A DNA stretch of 9,838 bases from an uncultured Bacteroidales bacterium (GTDB lineage: Bacteria; Bacteroidota; Bacteroidia; Bacteroidales; Marinilabiliaceae): NCBI GenBank assembly GCA_937892095.1, contig CALAVC010000071.1, positions 1-9,838 on the forward strand, written 5' to 3'. Shown piece by piece: positions 1-4,863 of this stretch. The notes beneath the pieces were generated by a model, which was not told the DNA's origin, ran no database searches, and saw only the letters and a program-made list of their open reading frames with translations. Position 1 is the first letter of the stretch, and each line of letters starts with the position of its first letter. A program made the position numbers and the translations under genes.

Positions 1-3
1 AGT

Positions 4-38
4 GTGACTGGAGTTCAGACGTGTGCTTCTTCCGATCT
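4..38 (+). other. Illumina TruSeq adapter remnant (artefact)
   Basis: These bases match the TruSeq read-2 adapter (begins GTGACTGGAGTTCAGACG, ends CTTCCGATCT) along its whole length, apart from one extra T in the GTGCTCTTCC part (here GTGCTTCTTCC). This is library DNA left on a contig end, not biology. Any reading frame that starts inside it is spurious, and the true sequence begins at about base 39. Bases 1-3 are probably also not genomic. Confidence 0.97.
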
Positions 39-161
39 AAACTTGAACAGTGCCCCGATAATGGGACTTCTTATGCTCCGACGAACCATAGGCATCATCG
101 GCTTGCCTCCTTGGGTGCGCATAAATGCACAGCCCTTAATGTCTTCAAAACCGTTCTGCAT
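39..161 (-). CDS. Truncated hypothetical protein (C-terminus missing)
   Basis: An open minus-strand frame starts with ATG at 161-159 and runs 41 codons to the adapter junction without a stop. The visible peptide is basic and methionine-rich (MQNGFEDIKG at the start, GGKPMMPMVRRS in the middle, IIGALFKF at the cut). I do not recognise a family. It follows the 152-residue gene on the same strand and lies in the same frame as it: the TGA of that gene is followed by eight sense codons and then this ATG. It could be a separate downstream gene or a continuation of the upstream protein. The short length and missing end keep confidence low. Confidence 0.4.
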
Positions 162-174
162 AGCTGTATATGCG

Positions 175-195
175 TTTAGGTGCGCTCACTTGCGC
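175..195 (-). repeat. Two-box repeat, copy 1 (over the stop of the 152-aa gene)
   Basis: Read on the minus strand this is GCGCAAGTGAGCGCACCT followed by AAA. It has the same two boxes, CGCAA(C/G)T and CGCACCT, at exactly the same spacing as the copy at 775-792; 14 of 18 positions agree. It overlaps the TGA of the 152-residue gene and lies just before the ATG at 161, where it could serve as an operator for the truncated gene. Confidence 0.5.
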
Positions 196-644
196 TTGTT
201 GTTGAACCTGATACCTCCACCGTTGAGCTTGTTGCGCAAGCTGACGTTGGTGAGAGCGTCGTAGATGTCTCCTGCATAAGCCACCAGCAGACCATTACCG
301 CCTTTGACGAACAAGCCTGGATGGCACTTGCTGAAGCGTTGCACGCTGTCTTTGCTCGTGAATGGCGCGTGGTCGCCGACGTAAAGTCGCTTGTCACGCT
401 TGTTGACGGGGTCATTTCGGTGAAAGTAGCCGAAGATGACTTCCTCGTTTGCACCTTGGTTGGCACGTGTCCCATTCGCCACCTGCATTTGCGCATTCTG
501 TTCGAGCATCACTTGCTTGAGCTCATCAAGTTTTGTTGCTATGAGTTCCACATTCTGCTTGTTCAGCTCTCTTGCAACTTCTGCAACAATCAGTTTCAAG
601 ACCCCTTCTAGGGGCATTCTTGACAAATCGAAGTTTCCTTCCAT
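186..644 (-). CDS. Hypothetical protein, 152 aa, N-terminal helical region
   Basis: The gene starts with ATG at 644-642, preceded by an AAGGA-like purine run, and ends with TGA at 188-186. I do not recognise the family. Residues about 10-55 are rich in Leu, Glu, Lys and Gln with heptad-like spacing (ELNKQNVELIATKLDELKQV), suggesting a helix or short coiled coil that may oligomerise. A Gln/Asn-rich linker at about 50-66 follows. The C-terminal half (about 68-152) is basic, with VIFGYFHRND, KRDKRLYVGD and a lysine/arginine-rich end (RFNNKRK). A nucleic-acid-binding role is possible but is only inferred from charge. It is divergent from the CI-like gene, and copies of a two-box repeat lie on both sides of it, so that regulator may control it. 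Confidence 0.6.
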   Translation of the reverse strand: MEGNFDLSRMPLEGVLKLIVAEVARELNKQNVELIATKLDELKQVMLEQNAQMQVANGTRANQGANEEVIFGYFHRNDPVNKRDKRLYVGDHAPFTSKDSVQRFSKCHPGLFVKGGNGLLVAYAGDIYDALTNVSLRNKLNGGGIRFNNKRK

Positions 645-679
645 CTTTTCCTTTATTTGTGCCCATCAACACGCCACCT

Positions 680-706
680 AGGTGCGTACAGACGCGTTGA
701 GTTGCG
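680..706 (-). repeat. Two-box repeat, copy 2 (10-bp longer spacing)
   Basis: On the minus strand the CGCAACT box (706-700) and the TACGCACCT box (688-680) are present as in the copy at 775-792, but 10 more bases separate them, about one helical turn. The CGCACCT box is part of a perfect 10-bp palindrome, CACCTAGGTG, at 675-684. It lies 36-62 bases before the 152-aa start codon, a plausible operator position. Confidence 0.5.
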
Positions 707-734
707 TTTAATAAGTTCAGAAAACAAGAAACGA

Positions 735-744
735 CTGTTAACAG
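735..744. repeat. Palindrome CTGTTAACAG
   Basis: A perfect 10-bp palindrome in the gap between the divergent 152-aa gene and the CI-like gene. It is one of several symmetrical sites in this gap and could bind a dimeric regulator. No direct evidence links it to a particular protein. Confidence 0.4.
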
Positions 745-753
745 AGGTTAAAT

Positions 754-794
754 CGCACCTATTCGCAATCTTAAAGGTGCGTAAAGTTGCGCAA
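754..794. promoter_or_regulatory. Operator-like cluster: inverted CGCACCT/AGGTGCG plus TTGCGCAA palindrome
   Basis: CGCACCT (754-760) and AGGTGCG (775-781) form a perfect 7-bp inverted repeat with a 14-base spacer. TTGCGCAA at 787-794 is a perfect 8-bp palindrome. The AGGTGCG arm and the palindrome together make the third copy of the two-box repeat (minus strand 792-775). The rest of 645-934 is AT-rich and has no ORF I would support. The position between a divergent gene pair, one encoding a helix-turn-helix protein, suggests a regulator-binding region. Iterons of a replication origin are the main alternative. Confidence 0.5.
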
Positions 795-895
795 TTGAAA
801 AATGTTTACTAGCTTTGTCTTGTCGAAATACGGCATAAACGCCACTAATAGACACATTCAAGGTCGCAAAGTTACTTTAAAAATTCTTTATTTCG

Positions 896-903
896 TAATT
901 TTG
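896..903 (+). promoter_or_regulatory. Candidate -7 box TAATTTTG for the CI-like gene
   Basis: It matches the Bacteroidota -7 consensus TAnnTTTG and ends 31 bases before the ATG at 935. I see no clear TTTG -33 box at the usual distance, so this rests on one box plus spacing. Equivalent boxes stand before HU and before the six-gene block. Confidence 0.4.
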
Positions 904-934
904 AGGCCAATATTTGCGTATATACGATAAAAAG

Positions 935-1369
935 ATGGCAGAGCAGAATATCCTCGACCGCCTGATGATTATGTACGACTGCGACACGCAGAGAAATCTG
1001 GCGGCAAAAATGAACCTCACGGAGGCGTGTATCTCACAATGGAGAAAAGCTGGAGCGGTCAACTACGATACTGTGATTCCCCAAGCCGTTGCCATGGGCA
1101 TAAACCTGAACTGGCTGGTAACAGGTATTGGCGAGAAGAAAATAGCGTTTGGTCGCAGAAACAAGGATGACGAGGAGAATGCTTCGCTTACACTAGCAAA
1201 GCGCGAGAATGAAAAGCAGAAACTACAGGTTGAAAAACTGATTGACCAGAACGAAAAACTTACCAATATCGTTGTTGGCCTACAGGACGAACTCCTGAAG
1301 AAGGATAAGGTGATTAAACGCAAAGAGGATCAGATTGACAGACTGATTGAAAAGATTGGTGCAAAATAG
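935..1369 (+). CDS. CI-like helix-turn-helix repressor with coiled-coil tail
   Basis: A 144-residue DNA-binding regulator. Residues 1-66 look like the Bac_CI_repr N-terminal domain (CI family): NILDRL at 5-10, then a helix-turn-helix over about 18-38 (QRNLAAKMNLTEACISQWRK), ending in the typical INLNWLVTG at 56-64. Residues about 82-143 are almost all Glu, Lys, Leu, Gln and Asp with heptad-like spacing, so a long coiled coil replaces the peptidase or oligomerisation domain of classical CI proteins. I chose ATG at 935; an in-frame TTG at 914 would add seven residues, but the domain starts naturally at 935. It probably binds the palindromes at 675-794 and controls the divergent genes and itself. 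With no LexA-type self-cleavage domain, classical SOS induction is not expected. Confidence 0.8.
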   Translation: MAEQNILDRLMIMYDCDTQRNLAAKMNLTEACISQWRKAGAVNYDTVIPQAVAMGINLNWLVTGIGEKKIAFGRRNKDDEENASLTLAKRENEKQKLQVEKLIDQNEKLTNIVVGLQDELLKKDKVIKRKEDQIDRLIEKIGAK

Positions 1370-1666
1370 CCGTCGAGACCGATATTGACTGAGGTTTGAT
1401 TGTGATGATTTGCGGTATTGATTAGCCGAACAAAGTAGAATCCGAACAAGTGTTCAATATCTACCAATATATATAGGTCAGATTCCAATCATGCTTCAGT
1501 CGATGCACAATAGTTCTCAATAGCATCGCAGTCGATATGCAATAAAACCTCAGTATCAACATAATTGACGCACAGTTGTAACATAGTCTCTGCATTGCCG
1601 TAACTTAATAATGGCGCAGTCTGTCAGAATGTGCTAACTTTGAAATACATATATTTATTATATAAC
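1370..1666. other. Gene-free interval between the CI-like gene and HU
   Basis: I see no supported ORF or tRNA here. The sequence is AT-rich with minor repeats: CAGTCGATGCACAATAG (1497-1513) is imperfectly repeated as CAGTCGATATGCAATAA (1529-1545), and CTGAGGTTT (1389-1397) has its inverse AAACCTCAG at 1545-1553. A small RNA or long leader cannot be excluded. The only site I can name is the promoter box before HU. Confidence 0.5.
1635..1642 (+). promoter_or_regulatory. Candidate -7 box TAACTTTG for HU
   Basis: It fits TAnnTTTG exactly and ends 24 bases before the HU start codon. An A/T-only stretch follows, as in many well-expressed Bacteroidota genes. A convincing -33 TTTG was not found. Confidence 0.45.
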
Positions 1667-1930
1667 ATGAACAAGACACAATTAGTAGAGGCAGTAGCAG
1701 CAAAAGCTAACCTCACACAGAAGGACACAAAAGCAGTCCTCGACGCATTCTATGCAACAGTAGCAGAGCAGGCTGCAAAGAGCGAGCCTATCGTTATCAC
1801 AGGCTTCGGCTCATTCTCTGTATCAGAGCGTGCAGCAAAGGAAGGTCGCAACCCAGCAACAGGCGAAAAGATGACCATCCCTGCAAAGAAGGTCGTAAAG
1901 TTCAAGCCAGGCAAAGACCTCGCCCTCTAA
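1667..1930 (+). CDS. HU-family DNA-binding protein
   Basis: An 87-residue histone-like protein that would bend and compact DNA as a dimer. It starts MNKTQLVEAV, like most HU proteins. Two N-terminal helices cover about 3-39, followed by the family signature GFGSF at 46-50. The DNA-contacting arm carries RNPATGE at 61-67, including the proline that intercalates into DNA, and the end is KVVKFKPGKDL. The start is ATG 1667; an upstream in-frame GTG (1631) would add twelve residues unlike the family. The gene stands alone behind its own promoter box and ahead of a strong terminator. In a virus it could help package or replicate DNA; a host gene is the alternative. I cannot say which HU paralogue it is. 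Confidence 0.92.
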   Translation: MNKTQLVEAVAAKANLTQKDTKAVLDAFYATVAEQAAKSEPIVITGFGSFSVSERAAKEGRNPATGEKMTIPAKKVVKFKPGKDLAL

Positions 1931-1940
1931 GAGAACACAA

Positions 1941-1968
1941 AAAAAGCTGTCCTTTCGGGCAGCTTTTT
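1941..1968. terminator. Bidirectional rho-independent terminator
   Basis: AAAAAGCTGTCC and GGGCAGCTTTTT form a 12-bp stem with one T-G wobble around a TTTC loop. The stem is flanked by A-runs on the left and T-runs on the right, so either strand gives a hairpin followed by a U tract (longer on the minus strand). It lies between the convergent HU and toxin genes, 10 bases after the HU stop and 5 bases beyond the toxin stop, and should end both transcripts. Confidence 0.88.
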
Positions 1969-1973
1969 CGATT

Positions 1974-2978
1974 CTACTCGCAAGACCTGACTCGCGTTTG
2001 TAGCGTTTCCATTTCTTTCATCAATTCATCCCACGTCGGTTTCTCACCGTAAATCATGGCAATCATCATTTGCTCGTAGTCTTGTTTCCAAGCTGATATT
2101 ATATCCTCTCTCGGAATCAATGTCAGTCGCTTTCGCACATCTGGTGTATAATCCATTCCACTCACGGATGTATAAATCTCTCGATGGTGACGAATAGACT
2201 CCCACAAATCTGCATCTGCAATAGCTTTGGCGGCGAAATCGTGGTTCATCATCTTGCACAAGTCATAAAGATGGCGACTCTTGCGTTCCGCTCTTGCCCC
2301 TAATCCTTCTACAGAGAAAAGTTCATGCAGCAAGAACATCTTTTCCACCATAGTCTTTCCTGGAATAGCAGTGACAACTGGTATTGGTGCAATATCTTCA
2401 ATTGGAAGATTCGCAGCCAAAAGACTCTTGATGTTGACACTCTCAACAGGTTCCAACAGAGAGCGTGCGCTCACCTCTAAAACAATCATCGGACGTAGGT
2501 AGCCAAGCTTTGCGTCTAACGCAGATTTGTACTTCACATACAATTGTCTAGGTTCAGGATATGTATTGTCGCCCTCTCCATTAGGCTGCGCCTCCACACT
2601 CAACCATTCCGACAAACCCATTTCCGCGAAACGGTCTCTAAGCATTGTGGCCAATTCTTCAGCAACAAACAACGACGATGCCTTCCTCAGCTTCTTTATC
2701 TGTTTCTTTGTAGGATCTCCTTCTGGCTTACCTAAGAATACAGGATCTATTGCGAGGTCTATATCTTCAGAGAACCTGTCTATCAAACCCCATGCTTTGG
2801 AAAGTGACGTACCACCTTTGAATATGAGATGCTCACTGACTGGCAGCGAGAACAATGCGTGCAGAACTTGCGTAACCCAGAGATCTTTCTCTAAAGCTTC
2901 GTATGGCAAATCAACGTGCTTTCCAACTTCGGCCAACAGTTGTAGCTGCTCTTCTTTTGAAAAATCAATGTACCTCAT
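1974..2978 (-). CDS. AbiEii-family nucleotidyltransferase toxin
   Basis: A 334-residue protein of the AbiEii/AbiGii toxin family (nucleotidyltransferase fold), the toxin half of AbiE-type (type IV) toxin-antitoxin systems. The active-site motif is clear: FKGGTSLSKAW at 53-63, then DRFSEDIDLAI at 67-77, with metal-binding Asp72 and Asp74. Further family motifs are IVLEVSARS (165-173, Glu168), EKMFLLHE (212-219, Lys213) and SRHLYDL (234-240, Asp239). All key residues are present, so it looks active. Related toxins add nucleotides to tRNA or act as GTP-binding enzymes and cause reversible growth arrest; the substrate here is unknown. The ATG at 2978 lies inside the end of the antitoxin gene (14-base overlap), implying coupled translation with the antitoxin made first. 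It may provide abortive phage defence or element stability. Confidence 0.92.
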   Translation of the reverse strand: MRYIDFSKEEQLQLLAEVGKHVDLPYEALEKDLWVTQVLHALFSLPVSEHLIFKGGTSLSKAWGLIDRFSEDIDLAIDPVFLGKPEGDPTKKQIKKLRKASSLFVAEELATMLRDRFAEMGLSEWLSVEAQPNGEGDNTYPEPRQLYVKYKSALDAKLGYLRPMIVLEVSARSLLEPVESVNIKSLLAANLPIEDIAPIPVVTAIPGKTMVEKMFLLHELFSVEGLGARAERKSRHLYDLCKMMNHDFAAKAIADADLWESIRHHREIYTSVSGMDYTPDVRKRLTLIPREDIISAWKQDYEQMMIAMIYGEKPTWDELMKEMETLQTRVRSCE

Positions 2979-3594
2979 ATAGCTTTTGCAGTTTTACACG
3001 CACCCTTTCAGGAGCAAGTTTTATGTCGTTGTCAAAATCTTTTTTACTAACCTTCTTCAAGTGTTCAGCTATGGCGACTTGTTCTTGTTCTGTGAGTTCT
3101 CCGTCACTAGCTCCTTTCATGCTTATGACTATTAGCTGCATAAGCTTATTGTTGAAGGCGAAAATACTCATATCCGACGTATGCTGAAACAATATGCCAT
3201 GCCCCTTACCCATTGGAACCTTTCGCCCTGAGCCGTCAGTCAGATACACCACATTCATCGGTATCTGCTGGGATAACCCTAATTGATATTGCGCATAGGC
3301 CACGTACGGCACAATTCGACTTTTATCTCGCAGTGCTATTGCCTCCGCTATTTCATCTGTCGAAGGCTCACTATAATCTCCGAGTCCTAGCAGGCGCAAT
3401 GCTGCTGAAGTCTCCTTCGGGTAGCAATACACACCACGACCAGGACGTATGATCAAACCAGTCTTCGTCAATCGGTTGAGTGTCTGACGCACAACTTCAG
3501 CAGTTCCTAGGTCAGCGAAATCGCTGATAAAAAAGACTTTACCGCGTTCCCAAGAACCAATCCTCGCCTCTATTTTCTTTGCAATACTATCCAT
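2965..3594 (-). CDS. AbiEi-like antitoxin (DUF6088 type)
   Basis: A 209-residue antitoxin that should repress its own operon and counter the AbiEii toxin without needing to bind it, as known for AbiE systems. Residues about 15-60 form a winged helix-turn-helix (FADLGTAEVVRQTLNRLTKTG, then the wing-like IIRPGRGVYCYPK). The middle part with AYAQYQLGLSQQIP (100-112) and VVYLTDGSGRKV (115-126) looks like the DUF6088 family, which is linked to AbiEi. It starts with ATG at 3594-3592 and ends with TGA at 2967-2965, inside the toxin gene. The inverted repeat at 3618-3650 just upstream is its likely operator. I assign the family from motif memory and the toxin next door; the pairing is firmer than the exact family name. 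Confidence 0.85.
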   Translation of the reverse strand: MDSIAKKIEARIGSWERGKVFFISDFADLGTAEVVRQTLNRLTKTGLIIRPGRGVYCYPKETSAALRLLGLGDYSEPSTDEIAEAIALRDKSRIVPYVAYAQYQLGLSQQIPMNVVYLTDGSGRKVPMGKGHGILFQHTSDMSIFAFNNKLMQLIVISMKGASDGELTEQEQVAIAEHLKKVSKKDFDNDIKLAPERVRVKLQKLYEVH

Positions 3595-3617
3595 AATTCA
3601 CTTTTCTCTCTTGAAAT

Positions 3618-3650
3618 TTTGTCACAACTATATCATATTTTCGTGACAAA
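3618..3650 (-). promoter_or_regulatory. Inverted-repeat operator over the AbiE-type promoter
   Basis: TTTGTCAC (3618-3625) and GTGACAAA (3643-3650) are perfect 8-bp inverted arms with a 17-base AT-rich spacer; their centres are 25 bases apart. On the minus strand TAGTTGTG (3630-3623) is one mismatch from the -7 consensus TAnnTTTG and ends 28 bases before the antitoxin ATG, the same distance as the other promoters here. The arm overlaps this box, so a bound dimer would block transcription. Known AbiEi antitoxins bind inverted repeats in their own promoters. Confidence 0.6.
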
Positions 3651-3700
3651 GTTAGAGATAAAATTTGAATCGAGGAAATCCTTATGCCTTTTTTCATCCT

Positions 3701-3760
3701 ATATCATCCGACAACCTCCTATATCATCCGATAACCTCCTATAACCTCCGACTACCAATA
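3701..3760 (+). repeat. 20-bp tandem repeats (two near-perfect, one degenerate)
   Basis: Units 3701-3720 and 3721-3740 (ATATCATCCGAYAACCTCCT) differ at one base. A third, diverged unit follows at 3741-3760 (ATAACCTCCGACTACC at its start), and TTTTCATCCT at 3691-3700 may be a partial unit. The 20-bp period, about two helical turns, puts each copy on the same DNA face. The array ends 10 bases before a candidate -7 box for the six-gene block, so activator or repressor binding is likely; iterons are possible. Confidence 0.7.
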
Positions 3761-3770
3761 TCCCACATTC

Positions 3771-3778
3771 TATTTTTG
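3771..3778 (+). promoter_or_regulatory. Candidate -7 box TATTTTTG for the six-gene block
   Basis: It fits TAnnTTTG and ends 25 bases before the ATG at 3804. No -33 TTTG is visible; the -33 area is filled by the degenerate third repeat unit, which fits a promoter that depends on a protein bound to the repeats. Confidence 0.45.
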
Positions 3779-3803
3779 CCCCCATCAACCTCAAAGGGCA
3801 AGA

Positions 3804-4844
3804 ATGAACAACAAAACCATCATCATACTAGGAGCAGTCGGAACACTGGCTTTCATCCTCTTCCGCAAGATACGAGGCTACGCTGACATGGCGCAGCAGA
3901 TCTCGTTCGTGCCGAAGGTGTACGACAAACCAAAAATCAGCCTTTCAAAGCTTACCATACCTATCTGCATCGACATCACAAACCCAACACCCGAGAAGGC
4001 TACAGTAACTGTCCTTCAAGGTTCGGCCATCATCGCAGGACGTGAGGTAGCCAAGGTAGATGTTCCTGAAGATGGAGCAACTGTCACCATCGCACCAAAC
4101 ACCACAAGCCGTCTCAAAGGTCTGAGCATCGCGATCCCTATCAACAACCTGCTCACCACAATCCTCGACAACCTGAACGACCTAATGAGCAAGGACTTCA
4201 CGAAGGTCATTTCATCCACCTCACTCCAGTTCGCAGTTACAGTCAATGGTCTTGCTACTATCAGTGGCAATATGGCGTTCGACAAGCAGACTGCACTAGG
4301 ATCGCTCGGTCTTACAGCAAGTAGCAAGCGCAATATCCGACCACTTTCAGATTACGCTTCCCTCATTCCTCCACGCACAGAACTGCGCCACGACGATGCC
4401 GTCCGTATGAACAATGCCACGCCCGAAAGCACAGTTGCGTTTATGCACTACGTCATCCGAGAAACGACCTCCGACACTGCACGCCTGGCACAATCCCTAA
4501 AAGGCGGCACTCTGAAAGCAACCCTCCAGAACATTTGGAATTTCGTCTATCAGCATATCCAGTATGTTCCAGACTCAGCCGTCATGGAACAGGTACGTCG
4601 TCCACTTCGCACGCTCTACGACCAAAAGGGCGACTGCGATTGTTACGCCACGCTCATCGGTAGCATCCTCACTAACCTCGGCATTCCGTTCTCGCTCCGT
4701 ATTGCCAAATACAACGGCCGCAGCTACTTTCAGCACGTCTATGTGGTGGTAAAAGATGGCGGCAAGGAACTAGTCGTTGACCCCGTGGTCGATAAATGCT
4801 TCTACGAGAAGAAGCCTAGCGAGAAGAAGGATTTTCCATGCTAA
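3804..4844 (+). CDS. Membrane-anchored LEA-like / transglutaminase-like protein
   Basis: A 346-residue protein with three parts. Residues 4-20 (TIIILGAVGTLAFILF) form a membrane anchor followed by RKIR, with no obvious signal-peptidase site. Residues about 40-165 are beta-rich and resemble LEA-type-2 domains (IDITNPTPEKATVTV, VTIAPNTTSRLKGLSI). Residues about 240-330 look like a transglutaminase-like cysteine protease fold: WNFVYQHIQY, then GDCDC with Cys278, QHVYVVV with His311 and VVDPV with Asp326, a complete Cys-His-Asp triad. Such domains hydrolyse or cross-link proteins and occur as phage virion maturation or host-entry enzymes. It is the first gene of the plus-strand block, 19 bases before the next, and starts with ATG behind an AAGGG-like run. 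Processing of virion proteins or attack on the host envelope is inferred. Confidence 0.72.
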   Translation: MNNKTIIILGAVGTLAFILFRKIRGYADMAQQISFVPKVYDKPKISLSKLTIPICIDITNPTPEKATVTVLQGSAIIAGREVAKVDVPEDGATVTIAPNTTSRLKGLSIAIPINNLLTTILDNLNDLMSKDFTKVISSTSLQFAVTVNGLATISGNMAFDKQTALGSLGLTASSKRNIRPLSDYASLIPPRTELRHDDAVRMNNATPESTVAFMHYVIRETTSDTARLAQSLKGGTLKATLQNIWNFVYQHIQYVPDSAVMEQVRRPLRTLYDQKGDCDCYATLIGSILTNLGIPFSLRIAKYNGRSYFQHVYVVVKDGGKELVVDPVVDKCFYEKKPSEKKDFPC

Positions 4845-4863
4845 CCCATAAGCCAAACACACA

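Noticed and set aside
4..264. Plus-strand frame of 86 codons at the left end
   Set aside because: It starts inside the adapter and runs antisense over the minus-strand genes; no coding features.
914..934. TTG start adding seven residues to the CI-like protein
   Set aside because: The known domain begins naturally at ATG 935, and the TTG is only 10 bases after the candidate -7 box, leaving almost no leader.
1631..1666. GTG start adding twelve residues to HU
   Set aside because: HU proteins begin MNKxxL as at 1667, and the extension overlaps the -7 promoter box.
1370..1666. tRNA or structured RNA gene in the gap before HU
   Set aside because: I found no cloverleaf, T-loop motif or terminator hairpin; only weak repeats are present.
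3691..3760. CRISPR array
   Set aside because: The 20-bp units are directly tandem with no spacers and only two are well conserved; no cas genes are visible.
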